Shown one piece after another: positions 32,269 through 41,216 of a stretch of 64,000 nt of DNA (position 1 is the stretch's first letter; each line of letters begins with the position of its first letter). The notes beneath the pieces were generated by a model. That model was not told where the DNA came from. It searched no databases and worked only from the letters and a program-made list of their open reading frames with translations. The DNA is from Actinoplanes siamensis. Lineage in GTDB: Bacteria > Actinomycetota > Actinomycetes > Mycobacteriales > Micromonosporaceae. The stretch covers positions 1-64,000 of the forward strand of contig NZ_BOMW01000063.1 of the NCBI RefSeq assembly GCF_016862395.1. Direction: 5' to 3'. The translations under genes were made by a program, and so were the position numbers.

Positions 32269-33615
32269 ATGGACCGCCCCCTACGGGTTGCCGTCATCGG
32301 AGCCGGCCCGGCCGGCATCTACGCCGCCGACCACCTCATCAAGGCCAACCCGGACGTCACCGTCGACATCCTCGACAAGCTGCCCACGCCGTACGGCCTG
32401 ATCCGGTACGGCGTCGCGCCGGACCACCCGCGGATCAAGGAGATCGTCACCGCCCTGTTCCGGATCCTGGACAACCCGCGGATCCGGTTCATCGGCAACG
32501 TCGCCTACGGCGTGGACGTCAAGCCGGAGGAGCTGAGCCGCTTCTACGACGCGACGATCATCGCCACCGGCGCCGAGAAGGACCGCACGCTCGACATCCC
32601 CGGCATCGACCTGCAGGGCAGCTTCGGCGCCGCGGACTTCGCCTCCTGGTACAACGGGCACCCCGACGTGCCGCGCGACTGGCCGCTGGAGGCCAGGGAG
32701 GTCGCGGTCATCGGCGCCGGCAACGTCGCCGTCGACGTCGCCCGGGTGCTCGCCAAGACCGCCGACGAGCTGCTGGTCACCGAGATCCCGGACAACGTCT
32801 ACCAGGCGCTGAAGCGCAGCCCGGTGACAGACGTGCACGTGTTCTCCCGGCGCGGCCCGGCGCAGGTCAAGTTCACCCCGCAGGAGCTGCGCGAGCTGGA
32901 CCACTCGCCGAACGTCGAAGTGATCGTGCATCCCGAGGGCATCGAGTTCGACGAGGGCAGCCTCGAGGCGATGCGGCAGACCCGGCACGTCAAGATGTGC
33001 GTGGACATCCTGCAGAACTGGGCCGTGCGCGACCCGCGGGACCGGCCGCGCCGCCTGCACCTGTACTTCCTGCAGGCGCCGGTCGAGGTGCTCGGCGAGG
33101 ACGGCAAGGTGGTCGGCCTGCGCACCGAGACCCAGGAGCTGACCGGCGACGGCTGGGTGCGGGGCACCGGCGAGTTCACCGACTGGCCCGTGCAGGCGGT
33201 CTACCGCGCGGTCGGCTACCTCAGCTCCGCGCTGCCGGATCTGCCGTTCGACACCAAGACCGGGACCATCCCGCACGCCGCGGGGCGGATCCTGGATCTG
33301 GACGGCGAGCACATCCCCGGCATGTACGTGACCGGCTGGATCAAGCGCGGCCCGGTGGGCCTGATCGGTCACACCAAGGGCGACGCGGGCGAGACCGTGG
33401 CCAGCCTGCTGGAGGACCTGGACAAGCTGGAACAGGCCCCGCAGCACGACCCGGCCGAGGTGATCTCCTATCTGGAGCAGCGCGGCCTGCCGTACACCAC
33501 CTGGTCCGGGTGGCAGAAGCTGGACGCCCACGAGATCGCGCTGGGTGAGCCGCACGGCCGCAAGCGGGTCAAGGTGGTCTCCCGGGACGAGATGACCAGC
33601 ATCTGCAACGTCTGA
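32269..33615 (+). CDS. fprA: Ferredoxin/flavodoxin-NADP+ reductase FprA
   Basis: A 448-residue adrenodoxin-reductase-type flavoprotein that passes electrons between NADPH and ferredoxin. The N-terminal FAD loop VIGAGPAGIYAADHL is at residues 8-22. DKLPTPYGLIRYGVAPDH follows, then the NADP loop VAVIGAGNVAVDVAR (about 144-158) and VFSRRGPAQVKFTPQEL. The C-terminal GWIKRGPVGLIGHTKGDA closes over the flavin. Length matches actinobacterial FprA. ATG at 32269 follows GAGTGAGGGAACG. The gene is preceded by an iron-box-like site and a MerR-like promoter, so iron or redox control is likely. It probably feeds P450 or other ferredoxin-dependent enzymes encoded elsewhere. Confidence 0.95.
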   Translation: MDRPLRVAVIGAGPAGIYAADHLIKANPDVTVDILDKLPTPYGLIRYGVAPDHPRIKEIVTALFRILDNPRIRFIGNVAYGVDVKPEELSRFYDATIIATGAEKDRTLDIPGIDLQGSFGAADFASWYNGHPDVPRDWPLEAREVAVIGAGNVAVDVARVLAKTADELLVTEIPDNVYQALKRSPVTDVHVFSRRGPAQVKFTPQELRELDHSPNVEVIVHPEGIEFDEGSLEAMRQTRHVKMCVDILQNWAVRDPRDRPRRLHLYFLQAPVEVLGEDGKVVGLRTETQELTGDGWVRGTGEFTDWPVQAVYRAVGYLSSALPDLPFDTKTGTIPHAAGRILDLDGEHIPGMYVTGWIKRGPVGLIGHTKGDAGETVASLLEDLDKLEQAPQHDPAEVISYLEQRGLPYTTWSGWQKLDAHEIALGEPHGRKRVKVVSRDEMTSICNV

Positions 33616-33783
33616 CACAGGAGGACGGCCGACCGCCCGCGGGAGCTCACGCCGTAACAGCGGATCTCAACCGTGGGCGATCGGCCGCCACCCGGCCCGG
33701 CAACCCGAACCGGGTCGCCGGGCAGTTCTTCGAGAACGTGCCGCTGGCGGCCCATGCGGGTCGCCGATCGGCGGCGGGAAACG

Positions 33784-33987
33784 TCAGAGCGGACGGATGT
33801 TCTCCGCCTGCAGACCCTTCTGGCCCTGCGTGACCTGGAACTCCACCCGCTGGTTCTCCTCCAGGCTGCGGAAGCCGGAGGTGGCGATGGCGGAGAAGTG
33901 CGCGAACACGTCGGGGCCGCCGTCGTCCTGGGTGATGAAGCCGAAGCCCTTGTCGCTGTTGAACCACTTGACGGTGCCGGTGGCCAT
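33784..33987 (-). CDS. Cold-shock protein (CspA family)
   Basis: A 67-residue single OB-fold protein: MATGTVKWFNSDKGFGFITQ carries RNP1 and VFAHFSAI carries RNP2. It binds single-stranded RNA/DNA and melts RNA structure. ATG at 33987 has AAGGAGAG about 4 nt upstream. A terminator-like hairpin with a U-rich tail lies only about 33 nt before the start codon, so the gene either has a very short leader or is read through a leader hairpin (see that entry). Length and sequence are standard for actinobacterial major cold-shock proteins. Confidence 0.96.
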   Translation of the reverse strand: MATGTVKWFNSDKGFGFITQDDGGPDVFAHFSAIATSGFRSLEENQRVEFQVTQGQKGLQAENIRPL

Positions 33988-34013
33988 GATCTCTCCTTGG
34001 CTACTACTGGGTC

Positions 34014-34061
34014 GTGAACAAACAAAAAACGCCTGCGGGCCGAGATGCCCATCAGGCGTTT
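34014..34061 (-). terminator. Intrinsic terminator or attenuator just upstream of the cold-shock gene
   Basis: On the minus strand AAACGCCTG (34061-34053) pairs with CAGGCGTTT (34035-34027), with an inner GGGC/GCCC stem, followed by TTTTTTGTTTGTTC. It is the only hairpin I found here with a real U-tract. It lies 54 nt past the methyltransferase stop and about 33 nt before the csp start, so it may end the methyltransferase transcript, act as a csp attenuator, or both. Confidence 0.8.
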
Positions 34062-34114
34062 GGAGAACGTCCACGGAAATCAGAACAACGCGGTAAGGCT
34101 AGCACGGTCCCGCG

Positions 34115-34789
34115 CTATCCGGTCGTCCCCAGGACGGAAACCTCGGTGATTCCGGAATCCTCGGCCGCGCCGAGGCCGGAGATCCGGTAGCTGGTGAGCA
34201 CCGGGAGCCAGTGCTCCGGCAGGTGGCCGCGACCCGGGTCACCGACCAGGATCCGCGCTCCACGGGCGTCCGCGCGGCGCAGGAAGGCCAGCATCCGGGC
34301 GGCCAGATCGGGGTGGTAGAAAGCGTCCCCGACCAGGACGACCTCCGCGTCCCCACCGTCGCCGCCGAGTAGATCGCCCTCGATCAGCCGCAGTGTCACA
34401 CCGTTGACGCCGGCGTTCATCGCGGCCGCCGCGCACGCGTACGGATCGATGTCGTTGGCCGTCACCTCGGCGGCGCCCGCCCGGGCGGCGGCGATCCCGG
34501 TCACACCGCCGCCGCAGGCCACGTCGAGCACCCGCCGCCCGGCCACCACCCCGGGATGATCCAGGACGTATCGGGCCAGCGCCTGGCCACCGGCCCAGGC
34601 ATTGGTCCAGAACGGCGTGAACCCCGTGCCCACCTGCGCCTCGAGGCGGGCCTGCAGCACGATCGCGTCGTCCGCCAGGTGCAGGCGCAGCTCCGGCAGG
34701 AACGGCAGGCGCACCAGGCGCAGGCCGTCGTAGTCGCCGGCGCGGGCGGTCAGGAAGTTGTCGAGCGACGTTCCGGTCGGCCAGGGCAC
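34115..34789 (-). CDS. Class I SAM-dependent methyltransferase (ETFB-lysine-methyltransferase-like)
   Basis: A 224-residue enzyme with the Rossmann SAM site RRVLDVACGGGVTGIAAA (motif I), ANDIDPYA (acidic loop binding ribose) and VVLVGDAFYHPDLAARM (motif IV region). The lead-in TPFWTNAWAGGQALARYVLD is characteristic of the METTL20/ETFB and Nnt1-like group that methylates protein lysines or small molecules. GTG at 34789 follows GGGAGC by 5 nt. The substrate is not shown by context: the neighbours are a CFA-synthase-like gene upstream and csp downstream. Confidence 0.85.
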   Translation of the reverse strand: MPWPTGTSLDNFLTARAGDYDGLRLVRLPFLPELRLHLADDAIVLQARLEAQVGTGFTPFWTNAWAGGQALARYVLDHPGVVAGRRVLDVACGGGVTGIAAARAGAAEVTANDIDPYACAAAAMNAGVNGVTLRLIEGDLLGGDGGDAEVVLVGDAFYHPDLAARMLAFLRRADARGARILVGDPGRGHLPEHWLPVLTSYRISGLGAAEDSGITEVSVLGTTG

Positions 34790-34902
34790 GGCACGCTCCC
34801 ATCATGAGTGCCGCCACCGGGCGCAGAACGGCTGGTCCGACACTACGCGACCGGGCCGGGCCGGGCCCACCTGACACGGCGGGTCGGGCCGGCGCGGACG
34901 GA

Positions 34903-36069
34903 TCAGGCCGTTTCGGCGGGGTTGTACTGAAGGGTCCAGCGGTAGGCCTGGACCAGCCGGGTGTCGAAACCGGACGCCGATCCCCAGAGGAAGATCCGGA
35001 AACGGCGGTAGAGCTCCTCGCCCCACCGCGCGACGATCTCCTCCCGCCGGGCGTCCAGCCGTTTCGCCCACTCCCGGCACGTCAGGTAGTAGTTGTGCCT
35101 GTCGTCCGTGACGCTGAGCAGGTCGAACGGGGACCGTGCGACCTGGCGCAGGTACTGGTGCAGCAGCAGCGGGGCGGACCGGCCGGGATAGACGTACTGC
35201 TTGAAGAACGTGGAGGCGATGTGCTTGCGGCGCATCGCGAGCGCGTCCAGGTAGACCCGGCCGCCGGGCTTGAGCAGGCGGGCGTAGGCCCTCAGGGTCG
35301 CCGCGTAGTCCGGCAGGTGCTCGGTGACCCCCATGTTGACGATCGCGTCGAACCGCTCCGCCGACCGGTAGCGCAGGATGTGCTGCCGCACCACGGTGAC
35401 CGGCAGCTTCTGCCGCGCGAACAGGTCGTTGAGGAACTTCTCCGACTCGGCGGCCAGGGTCACCGTGGTGACGTCGATGCCGCGGCGGGCGGCGTGCTCG
35501 GCGAACGCGCCCCAGCCGCCGCCGACCTCGAGCACCCGGTCGCCCGGCTTGACGCCGATGTCGTCGAGGGCGATGTCGAGCTTGCGCGTCACCGCGTCCT
35601 CCAGGGGCTCGTCGTCGCCGGCGAAGACACCCTGGGTGTAACAGCGGTGCCGCTCGTCTAGGAAGGTCAGGAAGAAGTCGGAGTCCTCGTCGTAGTGGCG
35701 GGAGATGGTGCGCCGGTCGTGGTCGGTGCGCCCGCGCCAGAGCGAGGGCGCCCACCGGCCGGCGAACGCCACCGGGTGGACGTCGGAGAAGAACCTGCGC
35801 ATGTTCAGCGCCGCCGCGAGGTCACCGTCGACATCGAGGTGTCCACGCAGGTACGCCACCGCCACCCGGAGCTGGTCGAGGGAGGCCAGCGCATCGTGAC
35901 CCGCGCCGTCGCGGACCACGATGCAGAACCTGGCGGGGGTGGACTCGCTGACGCCGTAGGAGAGGGTGGCGCCGTCGGGGGTCTCGATCGCGAACGGGAT
36001 CGGGGTGCGGTCACGGAAGAATTCGTCGTAACGCCGGCTCAAGACGTCGGCCAGGGAACGCCGCCTCAT
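34903..36069 (-). CDS. Cyclopropane-fatty-acyl-phospholipid synthase-like methyltransferase
   Basis: A 388-residue SAM-dependent enzyme of the CFA/mycolic-acid-synthase group. An N-terminal lipid-binding part (about 1-105) is followed by ISRHYDEDSDFFLTFLDERH, VLEVGGGWGAFAEHAARRG (SAM motif I), TLAAESEKFLNDLF and IVNMGVTEHLPDYAATLRAY. These replace or approximate the usual YSxAYF and EHV/GE motifs, so the exact reaction (cyclopropanation versus another lipid methylation) is open. It would act on membrane phospholipid acyl chains. The start codon is the ATG at 36069; no strong ribosome site. The saccharopine-dehydrogenase-like gene ends 33 nt upstream on the same strand, so they likely share a transcript. 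Confidence 0.87.
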   Translation of the reverse strand: MRRRSLADVLSRRYDEFFRDRTPIPFAIETPDGATLSYGVSESTPARFCIVVRDGAGHDALASLDQLRVAVAYLRGHLDVDGDLAAALNMRRFFSDVHPVAFAGRWAPSLWRGRTDHDRRTISRHYDEDSDFFLTFLDERHRCYTQGVFAGDDEPLEDAVTRKLDIALDDIGVKPGDRVLEVGGGWGAFAEHAARRGIDVTTVTLAAESEKFLNDLFARQKLPVTVVRQHILRYRSAERFDAIVNMGVTEHLPDYAATLRAYARLLKPGGRVYLDALAMRRKHIASTFFKQYVYPGRSAPLLLHQYLRQVARSPFDLLSVTDDRHNYYLTCREWAKRLDARREEIVARWGEELYRRFRIFLWGSASGFDTRLVQAYRWTLQYNPAETA

Positions 36070-36102
36070 GCCGTGATCCTGCCATCACCATCAAGGTCTC
36101 GG

Positions 36103-37335
36103 CTAGGCGGCGACCAGGGCGGTCTGCTCGCGCATCCCCCAGGGGGAGCCGTACGCGGTGAGCAGGTCCAGAAACGGCCGCGGCGGGAACGCCTCCGGGC
36201 CGAGCACGCCGGTAGCGCTCCACGCCCCGGTGGCCAGCAGCTCCAGGGCGACGACCGGGTTGATCGCGGTCTGCCAGACCACGGCCTGGCAGCCGTACTC
36301 GGCCATCGACCACTCGTTGTCGACCACGTGGTAGAGGTACACCTCGCGGGGCGCGCCGTCCTTGGTGCCGCGCACCCAGGTGCCGGCGCAGGTCTTGCCG
36401 CGCATCCGCTCCCCCAGCTGCGCCGGGTCGGGCAGGGTGGCCGCGACCACGTCCCGCGGCGAGACGGTCACCGGGCCGTTCGGGCCGGGCACGATCACGC
36501 CGTCGGTCTTGTCCAGGCCGATCTGGTGCAGGGTGCGCAGCGTACGGATGAAGTCCTCGCCCAACCCGTACTTGAAGGTCACCCGGCGCGCGCCCACCCA
36601 CCGCGGGATGAGCAGCACCTCCTCGTGCTCCACGTTCACGCACTGCACCGGCCCGATGCCCTCGGGGAAGTCGAACACCTCGGGCTCGCTGAACGGCGCC
36701 GTGGTGAACCAGCCGCGTCCGTCCTCCCACACCACCGGCGGGTTCAGGCACTCCTCGATCGTGGTCCAGATGTTGAACGACGGCGCGAACTCGTAGCCGT
36801 CGACGGTCAGGTTCGCCCCGTCCCGTACGCCGATCTCCTCGATCTCGTCGAACAGCTCGTCGGCGGCGTAGCGGGCGAACACGTCCGACAGGCCGGGCTC
36901 GACCCCCATCCCGACCAGGGCCAGCAGGCCGTCGCGCTGCCAGAAGAAGTGCTGTTCGAACTGGGCGTCGCCGAGTTTCACCCCGGTCTGCTCGTACGGC
37001 CGCGACGGGTGCGGCTGCGACAGCGACATCGCCATGTCCAAGTAGGTCGCCTCACCCGCGCGGGCCGCCTCGAACAGCGGCATCACGAAGCGCGGGTCGG
37101 TGGCGTTGAGCAGCACGTCACAACCGGTACGGCGGAGCAGCGCGACGACGGCGGCCGAATCCGAGGCGTCCACCCGCTCGGCCCGGAACCGGGGGTCGCC
37201 GGCCGAGGTCACCGCGGCCTGCGCCCGATCCAGATCGTAGTCGGCCACCACCATCTCGTCGAAGAACGGCCGCCGCGCCGCGATCCGGGTGATCGCCGTG
37301 CCGACGCCGCCCGCGCCTACCAGCAGGACACGCAT
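36103..37335 (-). CDS. Saccharopine dehydrogenase-family oxidoreductase
   Basis: A 410-residue NAD(P)-dependent enzyme. The Rossmann loop MRVLLVGAGGVGTAITRIAA opens the protein. Central motifs LLNATDPRFVMPLFEAARA, LALVGMGVEPGLSDVFARYA and FSEPEVFDFPEGIGPVQCV match the Lys9/carboxynorspermidine-dehydrogenase branch. The family forms or cleaves C-N bonds between amino acids and keto acids or aldehydes; this member's substrate is unknown. AAGGAAAGGAGC precedes ATG 37335. It is divergent from a TetR regulator with a short shared region containing an inverted repeat, and leads the CFA-synthase-like gene, so TetR control of the pair is likely. Confidence 0.88.
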   Translation of the reverse strand: MRVLLVGAGGVGTAITRIAARRPFFDEMVVADYDLDRAQAAVTSAGDPRFRAERVDASDSAAVVALLRRTGCDVLLNATDPRFVMPLFEAARAGEATYLDMAMSLSQPHPSRPYEQTGVKLGDAQFEQHFFWQRDGLLALVGMGVEPGLSDVFARYAADELFDEIEEIGVRDGANLTVDGYEFAPSFNIWTTIEECLNPPVVWEDGRGWFTTAPFSEPEVFDFPEGIGPVQCVNVEHEEVLLIPRWVGARRVTFKYGLGEDFIRTLRTLHQIGLDKTDGVIVPGPNGPVTVSPRDVVAATLPDPAQLGERMRGKTCAGTWVRGTKDGAPREVYLYHVVDNEWSMAEYGCQAVVWQTAINPVVALELLATGAWSATGVLGPEAFPPRPFLDLLTAYGSPWGMREQTALVAA

Positions 37336-37412
37336 GGCCTGCTCCTTTCCTTGCCTTTCGGGTCAGTGGTCTGGGGCCCCGCCACAGATCAAACTTCCGG
37401 CCGTACCGTAAG

Positions 37413-37427
37413 GTCAACTGTGTTGGC
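37413..37427. promoter_or_regulatory. Candidate TetR operator in the divergent promoter region
   Basis: GTCAACTGTGTTGGC is a near-perfect 15-bp inverted repeat (one mismatch) midway in the 115-bp gap between the TetR gene and the saccharopine-dehydrogenase-like gene. Confidence 0.4.
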
Positions 37428-37450
37428 ATAAGAAAGTCGAGGTGGGCCCG

Positions 37451-38161
37451 GTGCCGAAGGCAGTGGTCAGGGAGGAGAGACGGCGCCGCCGGCGGCCGAC
37501 CCGGTCCGGGACGGTGCTGTCCGAACATCTGATCGTCGAGACGGCGTTGCGCCTGCTCCGCGAGCACGGCAGTGCCGGCCTGAGCGCCCGGCGGCTGGGG
37601 CTCGCGCTCGACTGCGACCCGAGCACGCTGTACCGGTACTTCCGCGGTATGGACGACCTGACGCTGGCGATCGGCGACACCCTCATCGGCCAGGCCCTGC
37701 AGGGCTGGGCCCCGACCGGCGCATGGCGCGACGACCTGCGCACGCTGGGGGTGCGCATCCACGCGGCGTACGTGTCACACCCGCAGGCCGCGGTGCTGAC
37801 CACCAGCCGGGTCACCGGCCGGGCGAACGAGCTGGCGGCCGACGAGGCGGTGCTGGGCGTGCTGCGTACCGCCGGCCTCCCGGTCGCCGAGGCGGTCCGC
37901 GCCTACCACGCCTTCATCGACCAGACGCTGGCCTTCGCGGCGCTCGACGCGGCGTCGCTGGCCCTGCCGAACGCGGCGCTGCGCGCCGAGGACGAGGTGT
38001 GGCGGTCGACCTACGCCCGCCTGCCGGCCGCCACCCACCCGCACATCGCCGAGGCGTCGCCGCTGCTGGCCACCGAAATGGTCGACAGCGCCTATCCGTC
38101 CGCCCTGGACTTCCTGCTGGACGCCGTCGAGGCCCGCCTGACCGCCCGGTCAGGCGGATGA
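37451..38161 (+). CDS. TetR-family repressor
   Basis: A 236-residue regulator. A basic lead-in (REERRRRRRPTRSG) precedes the HTH: LIVETALRLLREHGSAGLSA then LALDCDPSTLYRYFRGMDDL. The C-terminal helical domain (about 95-230) is of the TetR_C type with a central HAFIDQTLAFAALDAASLA. GTG at 37451 is preferred over GTG 37442 because GAGGTGGG then sits at a good distance. It is divergent from the saccharopine-dehydrogenase-like gene, its probable target. The ligand is unknown. Confidence 0.9.
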   Translation: MPKAVVREERRRRRRPTRSGTVLSEHLIVETALRLLREHGSAGLSARRLGLALDCDPSTLYRYFRGMDDLTLAIGDTLIGQALQGWAPTGAWRDDLRTLGVRIHAAYVSHPQAAVLTTSRVTGRANELAADEAVLGVLRTAGLPVAEAVRAYHAFIDQTLAFAALDAASLALPNAALRAEDEVWRSTYARLPAATHPHIAEASPLLATEMVDSAYPSALDFLLDAVEARLTARSGG

Positions 38162-38165
38162 CCGC

Positions 38166-39023
38166 TCAGGCCGCCGCGACCGGCGCGAAGTAGCGCAAGG
38201 TCAGGGCCGTCTTGGTCGGCTGCCGCTCGGCCGGGCCGACCCCGTGCGCCGCCAGCGCCGCGGTCAGCCGCGCCGCCACCTCCGGCGCCTTGCCCACCGC
38301 GCAGCGCGCCGACAACTCCAGGACCGCCGACCCGTCCGGATAGGTCCATCGCTCCGCGCACAGCGGCCGATCGAAACCGGGCAGCTGCACCTTGTACTTG
38401 TGCACGTCGACCGGGCCGAACAGCATCAGGTCGCCGAGCGACAGACCCGCCGGACCGCAGGACGCGAGCAGCCGGCGCTGCGAATGCGGCAGCAACTTGG
38501 CCAGCGGCCGGCCCGCCGCGTGGGCCCGGGCCACCACCCCGCGCCCGAGCCGCACCTTCAGCGATCCGGACAGGATCCGGCGGCCCGGCATCGCGTCGAT
38601 CTCCACGTCCAGGGTGTTCTTACGGCGCAGCCACTTCGGCACGGTGTGCGCGGCCATCGGCCGCAGCTTCACCACCGCGTCGTCCGGCCGGTCGCCCATG
38701 TCCCGGATGCGCACGATCAGGCCGTGCCGGTCGAGCGCGAGATCCGGTGTGTCCAGGAAGAACACCCGCCGGTGCTGGACCGCGTGCCGCTCCAGGTCCA
38801 GTGCGCGGCACTGCGGCTCGGAGGAGACCACCTTCAGCTCGACGCGGTCCGCTCCGGCGGCCAGCTTGCGGGCACCGCCGGCCTGGTCCCCCGGCGGAGA
38901 CCAGAAGCCCCACTTGCCGAGGTTCTTGACCTGGCGCCGGCCGAGCGGGCGGACCGGCTCGTGGTCGGCGTCGTGACGATGGGGTCGCCGGGCGCGGGAC
39001 GAGGCGAGATCGTTGACTGGCAC
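38166..39023 (-). CDS. CYTH-domain-like protein
   Basis: A 285-residue protein. After a basic, poorly conserved start (1-58) come VELKVVSSE, RVFFLDTPDLALDRHGLIVR and VVKLRPMAAHTVPKWLR. These correspond to the ExExK-like strand, the YFDTxDxxLxxxGxxLRIR strand and the VKLR strand of CYTH enzymes (class IV cyclase/thiamine-triphosphatase/triphosphate-tunnel fold). The first motif is reduced to one Glu (ELK), so metal binding may be altered. The rest contains a Lys/Arg-rich stretch (RRLLASCGPAGL). Substrate unknown. It ends 4 bp from the TetR stop (convergent) and starts at GTG 39023. Confidence 0.65.
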   Translation of the reverse strand: MPVNDLASSRARRPHRHDADHEPVRPLGRRQVKNLGKWGFWSPPGDQAGGARKLAAGADRVELKVVSSEPQCRALDLERHAVQHRRVFFLDTPDLALDRHGLIVRIRDMGDRPDDAVVKLRPMAAHTVPKWLRRKNTLDVEIDAMPGRRILSGSLKVRLGRGVVARAHAAGRPLAKLLPHSQRRLLASCGPAGLSLGDLMLFGPVDVHKYKVQLPGFDRPLCAERWTYPDGSAVLELSARCAVGKAPEVAARLTAALAAHGVGPAERQPTKTALTLRYFAPVAAA

Positions 39024-39129
39024 CCTCGGCGGCTCCCCGTTCTCCCGCGATCCGTTCTCCCGCGATCAACCCTTCGTTCACCCTACGGACACCTTACCCG
39101 AGCGCCCTCCAAGATCATCGCAAAGCAGG

Positions 39130-41028
39130 TCACCGATCTGGGGAAATGCGCCTGCGCACGTCCCGCGCCGTGGCCGGGCCGGGCTGCCAGGCGGCCACCC
39201 ACGCGGCGTCCCCGACCGGGTTCACCACACCCTCCTCGAGGAACGCGTACCGCCCGTCCAAGGCCCGCTTCGCCGCCGTCACGTCCAGGGTGTCGGTGTT
39301 GTCCCAGAGCGCGACGAAGAGCTCCTCGGCCCGCAACCGGGCCTGCCGGCAGAACAGGTCGGCCAGTTCCCGCTCGGCGGGCCGCCGCGACGCGTTGGCC
39401 CGCACGCACGCCGCGGACATCGCGAACAGTTCCGCGCCGATGTCCACCACCCGGCCCAGGAACCCCTGTTTGCGCTCGAGTTTTCCCTGCCAGCGGGACA
39501 TCGCCCAGAACGTGGCGCGGGCCAGCTTGCGGGAGGCGCGCTCGACGTACCGCAGATGTGTCGCGAGCGGGCCGAACTCGCCGTACTCGGCGGGATTCTG
39601 CCCCTTGCCGACCGCGAGCGTGGGCAGCCACCTGGCGTAGAACCTCCCGGCCCGCGCCCCGGCGCGGGCCTTGCGGCGCAGGCCGGCCTCCGGGTCGATG
39701 AGCTCGCCGGCCACCGCGAGGTGCGCGTCGACCGCCTCCCGGGCGATCAGCAGGTGCATGATCTCGGTGGAGCCCTCGAAGATCCGGTTGATCCGCATGT
39801 CGCGGAGCATCCGCTCGGCCTCGGCGACGCGCTCGCCGCGAGCCCGCAGCGACTCGCCGGTCTCGTAGCCGCGCCCGCCCCGGATCTGCACCAGCTCGTC
39901 GGCGATCCGCCAGCCCATCTCGCTGGCGAACAGCTTGACCAGCGCGGCCTCGATCCGGATGTCGTTGCTCGCGTCGTCGGCGATCAGGCAGCAGAGATCG
40001 AGCATCGACTCCATCGCGTACGTCGTCGCGGCGATGAACGCGATCTTCTTGGCCACCGCCTCGTGGGTGCCGACCGCACGCCCCCACTGGACCCGTTCCG
40101 CGGACCACTCCCGGGCGATCGCCAGCGACCGCTTGCCGGTGCCGACGCACATCGCGGGCAGCGACAGCCGGCCGGTGTTCAGCGTGGTCAGCGCGATCCG
40201 CAGGCCCTTGCCGAGCCCGCCGATGACATTCCCGGCCGGCACGAACACGTCGTGGAAACGCGTGACGCTGTTCTCCAGCCCGCGCAGGCCCAGGAACGCG
40301 TTGCGCCGCTCGACGGTGATGCCCGGCGAGTCGCCCTCGACGACGAACGCGGTGATCCCCTTCTCCGGGACCCGCGCCATCACCACGAGCAGCGTCGCGA
40401 CGGTGCCGTTGGTGGCCCAGAGCTTGACCCCGTTCAGCCGGAAACCGCCCTCGACCGGCTCGGCGGTGGTGCCGAGCCGGGCCGGGTCCGATCCGACATC
40501 CGGCTCGGTGAGCAGAAAGGCCGAGACCTCGCCGCCGGCCAGGCGCGGCAGAAAAGATTGCTTCTGCACGGCGGAGCCGAACAGTTTCAGCGGCTGCGGG
40601 ACCCCGATCGACTGATGCGCGGACAGCAGTGCCGCCGTGGACGCGCTGACCGAGCCGATCAGCGTCAACGCCTTGCAGTAGTGCAGATTCGACAGGCCGA
40701 GCCCGCCGTACTCCTTGTCGATCTTCATTCCGAAAGCGCCCAGCCGGGCCAGCTCACGGAACGCCTCGTCGGGAATGCGGGCGTCCCGTTCGATCTGCTC
40801 GCCGTCGAGTCCCTCCTCGACATAGGTCCGCAGGCGGGCCAGGAACTCCTCGGCGTCCGGGTCCCGCGGCGCGGCGGGCCACGGATCGATGAGGTCCAGC
40901 CGGAATCTCCCGAGGAACAATTCTTTCCCGAAGCTGGGCTTGCGCCACTCGGACTCCCGGGCGGCCTCGGCGACCTCGCGGGCCTGCCGCTCCGAGACAT
41001 CTGCCGACTTGCCATGGGTCGTGGTCAT
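39130..41028 (-). CDS. Acyl-CoA dehydrogenase, long VLCAD-like form
   Basis: A 632-residue flavoenzyme oxidising acyl-CoA thioesters at C2-C3. The dehydrogenase core (about 65-430) carries LGAFGMKIDKEYGGLGLSNL, AFLLTEPDVGSDPARLGTTA, KLWATNGTVATLLVVMARVP and the C-terminal IRGGRGYETG plus INRIFEGSTEIMHLLIAREA. About 190 further residues form the extra helical domain seen in mitochondrial VLCAD/ACAD9-like proteins and a group of actinobacterial FadE enzymes. The start is the ATG at 41028. It is divergent from a secreted subtilase. No other beta-oxidation gene is adjacent, so its chain-length preference rests only on the long form. Confidence 0.92.
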   Translation of the reverse strand: MTTTHGKSADVSERQAREVAEAARESEWRKPSFGKELFLGRFRLDLIDPWPAAPRDPDAEEFLARLRTYVEEGLDGEQIERDARIPDEAFRELARLGAFGMKIDKEYGGLGLSNLHYCKALTLIGSVSASTAALLSAHQSIGVPQPLKLFGSAVQKQSFLPRLAGGEVSAFLLTEPDVGSDPARLGTTAEPVEGGFRLNGVKLWATNGTVATLLVVMARVPEKGITAFVVEGDSPGITVERRNAFLGLRGLENSVTRFHDVFVPAGNVIGGLGKGLRIALTTLNTGRLSLPAMCVGTGKRSLAIAREWSAERVQWGRAVGTHEAVAKKIAFIAATTYAMESMLDLCCLIADDASNDIRIEAALVKLFASEMGWRIADELVQIRGGRGYETGESLRARGERVAEAERMLRDMRINRIFEGSTEIMHLLIAREAVDAHLAVAGELIDPEAGLRRKARAGARAGRFYARWLPTLAVGKGQNPAEYGEFGPLATHLRYVERASRKLARATFWAMSRWQGKLERKQGFLGRVVDIGAELFAMSAACVRANASRRPAERELADLFCRQARLRAEELFVALWDNTDTLDVTAAKRALDGRYAFLEEGVVNPVGDAAWVAAWQPGPATARDVRRRISPDR

Positions 41029-41139
41029 CGGTTCACCCCTCCGGTCACGCTACGCCGCGACGTTACCGAGCGGTATCCTCCGCCGATGATCGGCGTTTGC
41101 AATGTGGCATCAAGACCCTGAACACCTCCTAACGAATTG

Positions 41140-41154
41140 TTGATCGTCAATCAA
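41140..41154. promoter_or_regulatory. Inverted repeat in the ACAD/subtilase divergent region
   Basis: TTGAT-CGTCA-ATCAA is a perfect 5-bp inverted repeat in an AT-rich patch about 62 bp before the subtilase start and 112 bp before the dehydrogenase start. It overlaps a possible TTGATC -35 element. Confidence 0.35.
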
Positions 41155-41216
41155 AGTTTGCTTCCTAGCCTGATTTCCAGGCGCCAGACCGGCGCCAGGA
41201 ATCGGGAGGAACACCC

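Noticed and set aside
33616..33783. Possible small gene between fprA and the cold-shock gene
   Set aside because: Frames here are Arg/Gly-rich shadows; only a short CGCCGATCGGCG palindrome is seen, without support for a function.
38244..41121. Overlapping plus-strand frames opposite the CYTH and acyl-CoA dehydrogenase genes
   Set aside because: They are antisense to enzymes with clear motifs and have the Arg/Gly/Val composition of GC-rich shadows.
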